A stretch of DNA of 64,000 nucleotides from Microglena sp. YARC (Eukaryota; Chlorophyta; Chlorophyceae; Chlamydomonadales; Chlamydomonadaceae), in assembly GCA_022414725.1 (NCBI GenBank), contig CM039465.1, positions 36,880,935-36,944,934 on the forward strand, written 5' to 3'. Numbering within the stretch: position 1 is the stretch's first letter; each line of letters opens with the position of its first letter. Under the pieces are notes generated by a model, which saw only the letters and a program-made list of their open reading frames with translations, did no database searches and was not told the DNA's origin. A program made the position numbers and the translations under genes. Below, in pieces: positions 29,801 to 41,830 of this stretch.

Positions 29801-32800
29801 GAGTGTAGGAAATGATGAAAAACGAAGGTTAGGGATCAACAGCCCTAAATCATGATTGATAAAACGAAACAGGGGATTGGCACGCTCCCAAATCATGATT
29901 GACAAAACGAAGTAAGGGATTCAACAGCCCTAAATCATGATTGATAAAAACGAAACAGGGATTGGCACGTCCAAATAGGGATCAACAAGCCCTGACGGAA
30001 GGATAAAAACGGAAACAGTGTGACAAAATCCAAAATTGTGAGATGACGAAGTAGGGATCAACAGCCCATAAATCATGATTGATAAAACGAAACAGGATTG
30101 GGCACCTCCAAAACATGATTGACCAAATCAAACAGCCCTGAATTTGACAAACCGGGACGAAGTAGGGATCAACAGATAGATTAAAAAGAAACATGGGAAT
30201 TGGGCCCATAAATCATGATTGACCAAACGAAGGAGGGATAAAACGAAACAGGGATTGGCACCTCCAAATAAGGGATGAACAGCCCTAAATCATGATGACA
30301 AAAAACGAAAAATCATGTATCAAAACGAATCAAGCAGCACTAAATCATGGAATAAAAACGAAACAAGGGATTGGCACCTCGCTAAAATCAGAAAGTAGGG
30401 ATCAACAGCCCTAAATCAATGAGATAAAAACGAAACAGGGATTGGCACCTCCAAACATGTTGACAAAACGAATAGGGAATCAACAGCCGTTTTTTTCTAA
30501 ATCATGAGTGATAAACGCAAAACAGGGATTGGCACCTCCAAATCATGATTGACAAAACGAAGTAGGGATCAACAGCCTAAAATCATGATAGAATAAAACG
30601 AAACAGGGATTCACCTCCAAATCATGATTGACAAAACGAAGTAGGATCAACAGTCCCTAAATCATGATTGATAAAAACGAAGCAGGGAGATTGCACCTCC
30701 AAATCATGAGACAAAACGAAGTAGGGATCAACAGCCCCTAAATCATGATTTGATAAAACGAAACAGGGATTGGCATCCAAATCATGATTGACAAAACGAA
30801 GTAGGGATCAACAGCCTAAATCATGATTGATAAAACGAAGACACAAAACAAAACGAAGTAGGGGATCAACACTAAGGGATTGCTAAACAAACAGGATTAT
30901 CAAATCATGATTGACAAACGAAGTAGGGATCAATCAGCCCTAAATCATGATTGATAAAACGAACAGGGATTGGCACGTCCAAATCATGATTGACAAAACG
31001 AAGTAGGGATCAACAGCCCTAAATCAATGAATTGATTAAAACGAAACAGGGATTGGCACCTCCAAATCATGATTGACAAAACGAAGTAGGGAAACAGCCC
31101 TAAATCAGAAGATAAAAACGAAACAGGATTGGCACCTCCAAATCCAAAACGAAGTAGGGATCAACAGCCCTAATCATGATTGATAAAACGAAACAGGGAT
31201 TGCACCTGATTGACAAAAGAAGTAGGGATCAACAGCCCTAAATCATGATTGATAAAACGAAACAGGGATTGGCACCTCCAAATTGATGACAAAACGAATG
31301 GGATCAACAGCCCTAAATCATGATTGATAAAACGAAACAGGGATTGGCACCTCCAAATCATGATTGACAAAACGAAGTAGGGAATCAACAGCCCTAAATC
31401 ATGATTGATAAAACGAAACAGGGATTGGCACCTCCAAATCATGATTGAACAAAACGAAGTAGGGATCAACAGCCCTAAATCATGATTGATAAAACGAAAC
31501 AGGGATGGCACCTCCAAATCATGATTGACAAAACGAAGTAGGGATCAACAGCCCTAAATCATGATTGATAAAACGAAACAGGGATTGGCACCTCCAAATC
31601 ATGATTGACAAAACGAAGTAGGGATCAACAGCCCTAAATCATGATTGATAAAAACGAAACAGGGATTGGCACCTCCAAATCATGATTGACAAAAACGAAG
31701 TAGGGATCAACAGCCCTAAATCATGATTGATAAAACGAAACAGGGATTGGCACCTCCAAATCATGATTGACAAAACGAAGTAGGGATCAACAGCCCTAAA
31801 ATCATGATTGATAAAACGAAACAGGGATTGGCACCTCCAAATCATGATTGACAAAACGAAGTAGGGATCAACAGCCCTAAAATCATGATTGATAAAACGA
31901 AACAGGGATTGGCACCTCCAAATCATGATTGACAAAACCGAAAGTAGGGATCAACAGCCCTAAATCATGATTGATAAAAAACGAAACAGGGATTGGCACC
32001 TCCAAATCATGATTGACAAAACGAAGTAGGGGATCAAACAGCCCTAAATCATGATTGATAAAACGAAACAGGGATTTCCAAATCATGATTGACAAAACGA
32101 AGTAGGGATCAACAGCCCCCTTAAATCATGATTGATAAAACGAAACAGGGATTGGCACCTCCAAATCATGATTGACAAAACGAAGTAGGGATCAACAGCC
32201 CTAAATCATGATTGATAAAACGAAACAGGGATTGGCACCTCCAAATCATGATTGACAAAACGAAGTAGGGATCAAGCAACACCCTAAATCATGATTGATA
32301 AAACGAAACAGGGATTGGCACCTCCAAATCATGATGACAAAACGAAGTAGGGATCAACAGCCCTAAATCATGATTGATAAAACGAAACAGGGATTGGCAC
32401 CTCCAAATTGTGAGTGACAAAACGAAGTAGGGATCAACAGCCCTAAATCATGATTGATAAAACGAAACAGGGATTGGCACCTCCAAATCATGATTGACAA
32501 AACGAAGTAGGGATCAACAGCCCTAAAATCATGATTGATAAAACGAAACAGGGATTGGCACCTCCAAATCAATGTGATTGACAAAACGAAGTAGGGATCA
32601 ACAGCCCTAAATCATGATTGATAAAACGAAACAGGGATTGGCACCTCCAAATCATGATTGACAAAACGAAGTAGGGATCAACAGCCCTAAATCATGATTG
32701 ATTGAAAAACGAAACAGGGATTGGCACCTCCAAATCATGATTGACAAAAACGAAGTAGGGATCAACAGCCCTAAATCATTGATTGATAAAACGAAAACAG

Positions 32801-34700
32801 GGATTGGCACTCCAAATCATGATTGACAAAAACGAAGTAGGGATCAACAGCCCTAAATCATGATTGATAAAACGAAACAGGGATTGGCACCTCCAAATCA
32901 TGATTGACAAAACGAAAGTAGGGATCAACAGCCCTAAATCATGATTGATAAAACGAAACAGGGATTGGCACCTCCAAATCATGATTGACAAACGAAGAAG
33001 TAGGGATCGAACAGCCCTAAAATCATGATTGATAAAACGAAACAGGGATTGGCACCTCCAAATCATGATTGACAAAAACGAAGTAGGGATCAACAGCCCT
33101 AAATCATGATTGATAAAACGAAACAGGGATTGGCACCTCCAAATCATGATTGACAAAACGAAGTAGGGATCAACAGCCCTAAATCATGATTGATAAAACG
33201 AAACAGGGATTGGCACCTCCAAATCATGATTGACAAAAACGAAGTAGGGATCAACAGCCCTAAATCATGATTGATAAAACGAAACAGGGATTGGCACCTC
33301 CAAATCATGATTGACAAAACGAAGTAGGGATCAACAGCCCTAAATCATGATTGATAAAACGAAACAGGGATTGGCACCTCCAAATCATGATTGACAAAAA
33401 CGAAGTAGGGATCAACAGCCCTAAATCATGATTGATAAAACGAAACAGGGATTGGCACCTCCAAATCATGATTGACAAAACGAAGTAGGGATCAACAGCC
33501 CTAAATCATGATTGATAAAACGAAAACAGGGATTGGCACCTCCAAATCATGATTGACAAAACGAAGTAGGGATCAACAGCCCTAAATCATGATTGATAAA
33601 ACGAAACAGGGATTGGCACCTCCAAATCATGATTGACAAAAAACGAAGTAGGGATCAACAGCCCTAAATCATGATTGATAAAACGAAACAGGGATTTGGC
33701 ACCTCCAAATCATGATTGACAAAACGAAGTAGGGATCAACAGCCCTAAATCATGATTGATAAAAACGAAACAGGGATTGGCACCTCCAAATCATGATTGA
33801 CAAAACGAAGTAGGGATCAACAGCCCTAAATCATGATTGATAAAACGAAACAGGGATTGGCACTCCAAATCATGATTGACAAAACGAAGTAGGATCAACA
33901 GCCCTAAATCATGATTGATAAAACGAAACAGGGATTGGCAACCTCCAAATCATGATTGACAAAACGAAGTAGGGATCAACAGCCCTAAATCATGATTGAT
34001 AAAACGAAACAGGGATTGGCACCTCCAAATCATGATTGACAAAACGAAGTAGGGATCAACAGCCCTAAATCATGATTGATAAAACGAAACAGGGATTGGC
34101 ACCTCCAAATCATGATTGACAAAACGAAGTAGGGATCAACAGCCCTAAATCATGATTGATAAAACGAAACAGGGATTGGCACCTCCAAATCATGATTGAC
34201 AAAACGAAGTAGGGATCAACAGCCCTAAATCATGATTGATAAAACGAAACAGGGATTGGCACCTCCAAATCATGATTGACAAAAACGAAGTAGGGATCAA
34301 CAGCCCTAAATCATGATTGATAAAACGAAACAGGGATTGGCACCTCCAAATCATGATTGACAAAACGAAGTAGGGATCAACAGCCCTAAATCATGATTGA
34401 TAAAACGAAACAGGGATTGGCACCTCCAAATCATGATTGACAAAACGAAGTAGGGATCAACAGCCCTAAATCATGATTGATAAACGAAACAGGGATTGGC
34501 AACTCTCACTCCAAATCATGATTGACAAAACGAAGTAGGGATCAACAGCCCTAAATCATGATTGATAAAACGAAACAGGGATTGGCACCTCCAAATCATG
34601 ATTGACAAAAACGAAGTAGGGATCAACAGCCCTAAATCATGATTGATAAAACGAAACAGGGATTGGCACCTCCAAATTGTGAGTGACAAAACAAAAACAG
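28079..34700. repeat. 80-bp satellite made of two related 40-bp halves
   Basis: Each unit joins AAATCATGATTGACAAAACG-AAGTAGGGATCAACAGCCCT and AAATCATGATTGATAAAACG-AAACAGGGATTGGCACCTCC. The two halves differ at several bases but share the first 12 and an AAAACGAA core, so the array is an old dimer. About 80 units are present. From about 31.5 to 34.5 kb the units are nearly identical. From 28.1 to 31.0 kb they are full of 1-4-nt insertions and deletions. A 90-bp T/A-rich block with over 30 T interrupts it at 29706-29800. Diverged units continue to about 35,040. Confidence 0.97.
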
Positions 34701-35082
34701 GGATTGGCAACTCCAAATCATGATTGACAAAACAAAATGGGATCAACAACCCTAAGTCATTATTTGCAAAACGAAACAGGGATTGCCAACCCCTAATCAT
34801 GATTGACAAAAAAAGTGATTGGCAGCCCCAAATCTTGAAAAGTCCGTATGCCCTCCACCCTTGCAACATGGTATGGCATTGTTGTTTAACTGCCGTTCCT
34901 GTTTTCAGGTTGTGCAAGTCCCTGTAGCCTATTTGGCTAACCCGGGACTGTAAAAATACGTACATAAAACATTGATTGACAAACCCAAATCATGATAGGC
35001 AAAAAGTGGTTGATAACCCCAAATCATGATTGACACAAATTGTGATTGGCAACCTCGCCAACACCAATATTTCTCCACACAA

Positions 35083-35452
35083 CCACACAACCACCTGTAA
35101 TCACGTGGTTGCAGGTTTACGGGACAGCATGTCGTCACACCACCACCACACCATATCACCACCACACAACCATACCACCACCACCACACCTCCACACAAC
35201 CATACCACCACACCAACACCACCTGCAATCACCTGGTTACAGGTTTACAGGACAGCATGGCGTCACACCACCACCACACCATATCACCACCACACAACCA
35301 TACCACCACCACCACACCACCACCACCTGCAATAACCTGGTTACAGGTTTACGGGACAGCATGGCATCACACCACCACCACCACTACCTCCACCACCACC
35401 ACCACCACCACCACCACCACCACCACCACCACCTGCAATAACCTGGTCACAG
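35083..35452 (+). repeat. Upstream array of duplicated 3' splice sites of exon 35453
   Basis: CAG|GTTTACGGGACAGCATG recurs with exon-like starts at 35115, 35243 and 35347 before the full exon at 35453 (spacing 128, 104 and 106 bp). Each partial copy breaks into CACCACCAC repeats after about 25 nt of exon. All keep the AG; the second has ACAGG for ACGGG. Confidence 0.8.
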
Positions 35453-35566
35453 GTTTACGGGACAGCATGGCGTCGGGGAGGCGTTGACTCCATCCTCGTT
35501 CCATCCACCCAGAAGTTCCATATCAATCACTTGAGTTGGGGCTATGTCATGAAGAACCCTCCTCAG
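35453..35566 (+). CDS. Exon of the plus-strand (vWA?) gene, 38 codons
   Basis: Acceptor GTCACAG, 114 nt, donor GTGGGT, phase 0 to phase 0. It encodes VYGTAWRRGGVDSILVPST, then QKFHINHLSWGYVMKNPPQ. Entry phase suits exon 7 if that ends at 13596, but the intervening intron would be 21.9 kb. I do not recognise the domain. It is the only copy with both splice sites and a complete open frame among four upstream acceptor-side and four downstream donor-side duplicates. Confidence 0.6.
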
Positions 35567-35873
35567 GTGGGTACATAACTATATGGGGGTTGGTTGGGAG
35601 TTGGTTGGGGGTTGGCTGGGAGATTGTGTTCTTCTTTTTTATTGACCATTGGGACAGTATCAAACAACGTTAGGGGTTAGATAGTGTTAGTGTTTTCTAT
35701 GACCAAGAAGTCCCATATCAATTACTGGGAAAGTTGGGGCTGTGTCATGGAGAACCCTCCTCAGGTGGGTACATACAATATTGGGGGGTTGGTTGGGAGG
35801 TTGTGTTCTTGTTTTATATTGGCCATTACGTCAGTATCAATCACCGTTAGGGGGTAGCCTGTGCTGATATTAT

Positions 35874-36099
35874 CAGGGATATTGTTTTCCGCTTTATCTA
35901 GCGATCGCTAGTTTTGAACCCGTTTTGGAGAAATTATAGCTATAAAAAAGTAAAAAGTAAATCGTTTTTTAAATTTTGCCCCAAATGGCCCCCAAAAGCT
36001 ACAAAAAGCTACAAAACCCACTAAAACGCTGTCCCTGGAGGAGGCCTAGAACCATAGAGCTAGAAAACCCCACTTTCAGATTTGAAAAATAAATCACTG
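35874..36099. mobile_element. hAT-like non-autonomous element, family A
   Basis: A perfect 8-bp target-site duplication GATATTAT (35866-35873 and 36100-36107) flanks 226 bp. It begins CAGGGATATTGTTTTCC and ends TTGAAAAATAAATCACTG (inverted with mismatches). It shares TAGCGATCGCTAGTTTTGA, CTATAAAAAAGTAAAA and ACTGTCCCTGGAGGAGGC with 45580-45796. 8-bp duplications and CAxxG ends are typical of hAT transposons. No transposase inside. Confidence 0.88.
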
Positions 36100-36408
36100 G
36101 ATATTATATATTAAACAAGGAGTCCCAGATCAATCACTTAAGTTGGGTCTATGTCATGAAGAACCCTACTCAGGTGGGTACATACAATATTTGGGGGTTG
36201 GATGGGGGTTGGTTGGGATATCACTTGAGTTGGGGCTATGTCATGAAGAACCCTCCTCAGGGGGGTACATGAAGTATTTGGGAGTTGGTTGGGAGTTGGT
36301 TGGGGGGTTGTGTTCTTCTTTTATGTTGGCCATTAGGTCAGTATCAATTAATGCTAGGGGGTAGCTTTTGTTGATATTTTCTATTACCCGAGAAGCTTCA
36401 TATCAACA

Positions 36409-36461
36409 TTGGGCGGAACAAGGATATGGTAGCTGGTCACACGTATCCTTTTTCCGCCCAA
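36409..36461. repeat. 53-bp hairpin with 18-bp arms
   Basis: TTGGGCGGAACAAGGATA pairs with TATCCTTTTTCCGCCCAA with one mismatch. It is bracketed by a 26-bp direct repeat of TTCTATTACCCGAGAAGCTT at about 36377 and 36486. It may be a miniature foldback insertion together with a local duplication. Confidence 0.75.
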
Positions 36462-37043
36462 CTGCCGCTCGTGCCAAGATTTTTTTCTATTACCCGAGAA
36501 GCTTCATATCGATCACTTAAGTTGGGGCTACGCCATGAAGAACCCTCCTTGGGCCACTAATTCACCTTGCCTTGGATGCACTAATGTGCGTGTGTGTAGG
36601 TGTGTGGGTGGGTGAGGGTGTGTGTGTGTGTGGGGGGGGGGGGGCACCACATGCTACGTGGCAGTGGATGGAGTGCCATTGAGCGTGAGGGTCGGGGGTG
36701 GGGGTGGGGGGCGTTGTGTGTGTGTGTTATTGCAACCAATCGTCATCCTTTGGTGCCGCCAAAGGATTGGGAAACATCGCTGAACCCTCTAATGCTGCTC
36801 ACCAACTACAGTGATCACAATCTCACCCACTCTGTGTTCATCACTTTACCAACTGCCCAAATTTGCTAATGCTTGTTTTAAGGTTGCGCAAGTCCCTTCA
36901 GCCTATCTGGCTACCCTGGACTGGCGGACTGTACAAAGACATACCAACTTCTGCTAATTGCCATTCACCGTCGCTGCCGAAGGATTGGGAAACAGCTGCG
37001 CTGAATACTCCGATGCTGTTCACCAACTAGAGTGTTCACAATG

Positions 37044-37288
37044 CTATTGTTAGTTTTTGCAAGCTACTTTGTGTTGGTGCTTCCAAACCGGGGTGAAACC
37101 CCCCCGTAGTACGATGCACTGGCATGATGTGGCCACGGTAACCTGCAACTGCATGCATCGGTGGCGATTATTTTTAATAAGGTGGTCCTACGGTGACTAT
37201 AGCTAACTGCGGCTTACGCTATGGTGTCCTTAACTTCACGTCCTGTGAGTGAATGTATTACACGGATCTAATAATTTCAATTTCAATT
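37044..37288 (+). mobile_element. Retroposon with AATTTC tail, longest copy
   Basis: Bordered by the 11-bp duplication TGTTCACAATG (37033-37043 and 37289-37299). The 245-bp body ends GGTGACTATAGCTAACTGCG, CTTACGCTATGGTGTCCTTA, ACTTCACGTCCTGTGAGTG, then AATTTCAATTTCAATT. The 3' ~100 bp are shared with 51926-52022. Fits a short LINE-mobilised element. Confidence 0.8.
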
Positions 37289-38473
37289 TGTTCACAATGT
37301 CACCCACTCTTGTGTTCATCATAACATCCTGTCACCAACAGCCACTAATTGCCATTCACTGTAGGGGTAAACAAATAGGCTAAAGGGACTTGCCCAACCA
37401 TACCAACTGCCGCAAATTATCATCCACCGGCGCCGCCAAAGGATTGGGAAACATCGCTGACCCCTCTGATGCTGCTCACCAACTTCTCATGGTTTCATTA
37501 ACTTTATGTACGTGGTTACTGTCCAGGAGAAGCCAAGTAGGCTAAAGGGACTTGCCCAACCGTGATATCAGGAGGGGCTACAGCGAAAACAACACTGATG
37601 AACTGAGTGCCACTTTGTTTTCTCCACAGGCGCTGCCGAAGGAATGGGAAACAGTGCTGAACCCTCTGATGCTGCTCACCAACTTCTCATTGTTTCATTA
37701 ACTTTATGTACGTTGTTACAGTCCATGAGAAGCCAAATAGGCCAAAGGGACTTGCCCAACCGTGATATCAGGAGGGGCTACAGCAAGCCCCCTTTGGCGA
37801 AGCCCCCTCTTTAAGACCGACCAACCGACCAACCAACAAAAAAACGAAGCCTGACACGTCAGCCAACTGTCTCATAACTACCTGGAGATGGTGGAGCCCC
37901 CATTTTTACCTATTTGTCCGTCCAACCAAAAAACAAAAAAAGTTGAAGCCTGACACGTCAGCTAACGGTCGCGAAACTAACTCGCTCCGATCAGCTCCAT
38001 CGTTGCCACCTTTCGTTCCGTTGCCAACACACTCCGCCAATTTTCCGCGTCGCTTGCGACGCTGCATAGGACTTGTCTCCACAGGCGCCGCCGAAGGAAT
38101 TGGAAACATGGCTTAACCCTCTGATGATGTTCACCAACTGTAGTGTTAATAATATCGCCCGCTGCCACTAACTGCCATTCACCGCCGCCGCCAAAGATTG
38201 TGAAACAGCGCTGAACCCTCTGATGATGTTCACCAACTATGGTGTTCATAATCTCTCCTGCTGCCACTAATTGTCATTCACTGCCAGGGGTAGACCAAAC
38301 AGGCTAAAGGGACTTGCCTTCGAGAGTGTGTGTGTGTGCATGCGTGTGTGTGTGTCTGCTCCTTGTACCCCTACTATTGTCGATGCCATGCTCATAATCT
38401 CATCAACTGCCACTACGGTAATTTCCGTTAACAGGAGCACCAAAAGTGTGGGAAACAGCGCTGCACCCTCTGA

Positions 38474-38679
38474 GTAATGATAACACCTGGGGGGGGGGCA
38501 TGGTATTAAGGGAACCTGTCGTACCCTGGGAAAGAACGGTCTACCACCTGAACTGGACAAGCTACCATCGCAGTTTACAAAGACCTGCAACGCTCAGGGC
38601 GACTGTAGGGGGAATCAAACCCCCGACCCCGCTTCGTTTCAGCAATTTGGTGTACCACTAGACCAATCGTATCACTTAG
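38474..38679 (-). mobile_element. tRNA-derived SINE inside the exon-copy array
   Basis: The 19-bp flanks ACAGCGCTGCACCCTCTGA (38455-38473) and ACAGCTCTGAACCCTCTGA (38680-38698) form a duplication with two mismatches. They also show it landed in a PKEWETALNPL copy. Minus-strand box B reads GGTTTGATTCC; 3' body as in the other copies. Confidence 0.85.
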
Positions 38680-39326
38680 ACAGCTCTGAACCCTCTGATG
38701 CTGTTCACCAACTGTAGTATTCATAATCTCGCCCACTGCCATGGCTGTATGGGTGAGAGTGTTCATCACTTTACCAACTGCCACTTATTGTCGTTTGCTG
38801 GCACCATCAAAAGTGTGGGAAACAGCGCTGAACCCTGTAATGCAAGTCACCAACTGTAGTGTTCATAATCTTGCCCACTGCCATGGCTGTATGGGTGAGA
38901 GTGTTCATCACTTTACCAACTGCCACTTATTGTCGTTCGCTGGCACCATCAAAAGTGTGGGAAACAGCGCTGAACCCTGTAATGCAAGTCACCAACTGTA
39001 GTGTTCATAATCTTGCCCACTGCCATGGCTGTATGGGTGAGAGTGTTCATCACTTTACCAACTGCCACTAATTGTCGTTCGCTGGCACCATCAAAAGTAT
39101 GGGAAACAGCGCTGAACCCTGTAATGCTAGTCACCAACTGTAGGGTTCATAATCTTGCCCACTGCCATGGCTGTATGGGTGAGAGTGTTCATCACTTTAC
39201 CAACTGCCACTAATTGTCAACCACATACGCCGCCGAAGGAACGGGAAACAGCACTGAACCCTCTGATGCTGTTCGCCAACTGTAGTGTTCATAATCTCTC
39301 CTGCTGCCATTAATTGCCGTTCGCAG

Positions 39327-39428
39327 GCACCGCCAAAAGAGTGGGAAACAGCGCTGAGCCCTCTGATGCTTTTAGACTATCGATGCCACGTCAAAGAGGG
39401 AAAGATTGGGAAAGACATTCCCCCCAAG
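39327..39428 (+). CDS. Exon of the plus-strand gene, 34 codons (full copy)
   Basis: Acceptor GTTCGCAG, 102 nt, donor GTGATT, phase 0 to 0. It encodes APPKEWETALSPLMLLDYRC, then HVKEGKIGKDIPPK. The many upstream copies stop matching after LMLLTN, whereas this one reads through to a usable donor, so it is probably the functional exon. Phase and strand fit the exons at 35453 and 44670. Domain not recognised. Confidence 0.5.
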
Positions 39429-39742
39429 GTGATTTTTCCCGAGATTATTCAACAAGTATATTTTTTGACACCCACGCTATGAAGTTTATTTTTTGCCCTT
39501 TCCCCCCACCCCCCACCCCCCCACCCCCCCACCCCCTTGGCTTAAAAGGCCAATATCTTCAACACGAATAAGAATTAGGTCAAGAAAGTTGTGTTTATTC
39601 GGACCCTCACGTTGAGCACTATCTGTTTGTCATCTTAAAAACGTGGTTCGGCTAACGTATAAGCAACCCCTGCCCCCCCACCCTCCCCCCCCACACACAC
39701 AAAAGTATATCCGGTAATATGAGGTAGGCTGCAACTAGTGAG

Positions 39743-40496
39743 TAGGGTTGGGCCGACATATATACGAATAATATACGTGTATACGTATGAATACGCCGTA
39801 TAGTTTTTCACAAATCGACCTTATATACGTCGTATACAAAACGTATAGTCTGTACTTCGAGAAGTAACGCACACGTCCCGGCACTTTTCTAGGTTTTCAT
39901 TATATTTTTTATTTAGATAGCTCATTGGAAAGCTTTTGATCTCCTCTATCACAATATGCAATAAAATTCACCGTTCACATGCACCATTTTATAACCATTT
40001 GGCCTAAAGTTTGATCTAGATAGCCATGATGGCACACATATCAGAGCGCCATCTAGCCTTCCATTCCACAAGCTGTGCTCCTATGTGGGCTTAAAGGATT
40101 GATGGTGCAAGCCTAGTGCAATGTGACATGGACAATATTGCAATACCGTTATGTACTTATATTATTATGCACTTATTCAGTTATATAATAGACCAAGTGG
40201 CATTTAATGGCTCCCTTAGATTGGCACCGCCGCACTTCTTGGCCGACGCGCTTTCTGGTCGTGATTTCTTTTCTGAGATTTGGACAACCTAAACTTGCCA
40301 GATTATTTTTCTGAGAGTTGATATGTGCTGCCAATGAAATTAGCTATGCGGCAATACCTTTAAACCCATGTAAAAGTATTTTCTCAAGAAGTGCCTAATT
40401 TTTATATACGTTTTTATACGTTTATATGTATACGTTTATACATTTACGTTTATACGGCTCATAAAAATAAAAATATACGTTTGCTTCCCAACCCTA
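39743..40496. mobile_element. hAT-like element, family C, 754 bp, TACG-rich
   Basis: Ends TAGGGTTGGG and CCCAACCCTA are perfect inverted repeats. They are flanked by the perfect 8-bp duplication CTAGTGAG (39735-39742 and 40497-40504). The interior is full of ATATACG/TATACGT near both ends, forming nested palindromes. No transposase frame. The terminal sequence resembles hAT elements of many eukaryotes. Confidence 0.92.
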
Positions 40497-40732
40497 CTAG
40501 TGAGTTTCATCTGCAGTTACATTTTTTCGAAGTTTAGGTCATAAATAACATCGGTCAGAGGAGTCTCATGAGATACACCCGTATTGGGCCAAAGGGGCCT
40601 CAGGCAGTGAAACACCCCTCCATCCACCCGACACCCACATAAAGTACACCATTTGTCTAGCCTGATCCAGGTGCAGTTCAGCTACATTGGCGCAAGTGGC
40701 TAGGCTAGGTTAGGTTTGCTGCATGTCTAGTA

Positions 40733-40939
40733 ATGATAACGCCTGGTGGGGCGTGGTGTTAAGGGAGCCCGTCGTACGCGGGTGGGGAGCGGTCTCCTAC
40801 CTCAACGGGACAAGCTACCATCGCGGTTGACAACGTCCTGCAACGCCAAGAGCGACCGAAGGGAGAGTCGAACCCCTGACTCTTTATCCTCAAGCGATCT
40901 GGTCTACCACTAGACCATTGTATATCACTGAAAGGGTCT
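40733..40939 (-). mobile_element. tRNA-derived SINE
   Basis: 10-bp perfect duplication ATGTCTAGTA (40723-40732 and 40940-40949). The minus strand reads box A (GGTCTAGTGGTAGACC), box B GGTTCGACTCT, and the full family body and 3' end. It lies 63 bp left of a hAT-like element and 310 bp from the next SINE in opposite orientation. Confidence 0.92.
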
Positions 40940-41002
40940 ATGTCTAGTAGACTATCCAAAGCTCATTACTTCAGCACTCTGCTCCAAAACAACGAGGCTG
41001 AC

Positions 41003-41186
41003 CAGGGTCCTTCCATTGACCAAATCGGCCAGCGCTTTAGCCCACTTGAAAACACAAAAACTGCGCTTTGTAGTGCAAAAAGCGTAAAAAGTGCTTGCTG
41101 CGCCCACATGGGGTTGCAAAAAACTGCAGAGGGGCTCAAAACGGCAGCGCGCCAGCGCGCCAAAGTGCGCGCTTGGAAGTACCCTG
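41003..41186. mobile_element. hAT-like element, family B, 184 bp
   Basis: Perfect 8-bp duplication AGGCTGAC (40995-41002 and 41187-41194). Ends CAGGGTCCTTCC and GGAAGTACCCTG are inverted with mismatches. The interior is GCGC-rich and homologous to 9326-9530. Confidence 0.92.
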
Positions 41187-41249
41187 AGGCTGACTCGGGC
41201 TTCCTGCTGTTTGAGCTTCCTACTGCTGAGTCAGGTTGTTGTTGCTTGA

Positions 41250-41461
41250 ACCCCTTTCAGTGATATACATTGGTCTAGTGGTAGACCAAGTCGCTTTGAG
41301 GACGAAGAGTCGGGGGTTCGATTCCCCCTACGGTCGCTCTTGGCGTTGCAGGTCGTTGTCAACCGTGATGGTAGCTTGTCCAGTTGAGGTAGAAGACCTT
41401 TCTCTACCCGCGTACGACGGGTTCCCTCAACACCACGCCCCACCAGGCGTTATCATTACCT
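41250..41461 (+). mobile_element. tRNA-derived SINE, full copy (best reference)
   Basis: 14-bp duplication TTGTTGTTGCTTGA / TTGTTGTAGCTTGA (41236-41249 and 41462-41475, one mismatch). The body starts ACCCCTTTCAGTGATATACA, then box A TGGTCTAGTGGTAGACC and box B GGGTTCGATTCC about 33 nt later. The non-tRNA part follows to CAGGCGTTATCATTACC. Total 212 bp, no poly-A. Confidence 0.93.
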
Positions 41462-41830
41462 TTGTTGTAGCTTGAGCTTCAAGTGCAGGGCATCCACTTG
41501 CTCTGGCTTGAGCTCCCTGCCGTAGGTGATAAGCCCCTTCACCTCAGCTTCCGTGATGGCGTACTTCAAACATGTCTGCCTCGGAGATAGTGTGATCTGG
41601 GTGGGCAACCTGAACATGGTCCAAGTAGCCCTGGCCTTCACCTTGACATTTAGTTTCATCCATTGTTGTAAACAAGCGCACATTCCTGCTGCTTGAGCTT
41701 CCAACTTTCGGGCTGTTGTTGGCTCTCTCGCAAAGCAGGGTGCGAAGGCCTGGGTGGCGGTCAGCATGGATGTACCTTCCAGGACAGTCACGACTTACAT
41801 CCTGGGTGTAAGCGACCAAGGACTGCAACC
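41462..41830 (-). pseudogene. Unrecognised minus-strand coding-like fragment
   Basis: The frame from 41791 reads ARKLEAQAAGMCACLQQWMK, then later KYAITEAEVKGLITYGRELK, then PEQVDALHLKLK, and is cut at the SINE target site. Composition looks protein-like, but a second minus frame is also open and no splice sites or homologue are evident. The SINE inserted at its end. Confidence 0.3.

Larger units (their letters stand above)
35567..36560 (+). repeat. Downstream array of duplicated exon end/donor copies
   Basis: Segments matching the last 35-45 nt of exon 35453 and its donor recur, with donors at 35765 and 36174 (CAG|GTGGGTACATA). Two more have lost the donor: CAG|GGGGGT at 36261 and CCTTGGGCC near 36547. 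The array is interrupted by a hAT-like insertion. Confidence 0.75.
36750..39326 (+). repeat. Array of ~13 partial copies of exon 39327 (PKEWETALNPLM unit)
   Basis: Copies of GGGAAACAGCGCTGAACCCT, each encoding a form of KEWETALNPLML, begin near 36755, 36975, 37440, 37630, 38085, 38200, 38440, 38805, 38947, 39090 and 39235. Four in a row have a 142-bp period (38717-39220). Some keep an acceptor (TCCACAG at 37629 and 38084); others have lost it. The spacer includes TGTTCATAATCTCGCCCAC and the 45-bp GGTTGGGCAAGTCCC motif. Two retroposons sit inside the array. Confidence 0.75.

Noticed and set aside
28079..34700. CRISPR-like array
   Set aside because: Both 40-bp halves recur in every unit; there are no unique spacers and the context is eukaryotic, so it is a dimeric satellite.
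41250..41340. Functional tRNA gene at the SINE head
   Set aside because: Box A and B are present, but a 140-bp body follows and target-site duplications flank the whole unit; the same head occurs in six copies.
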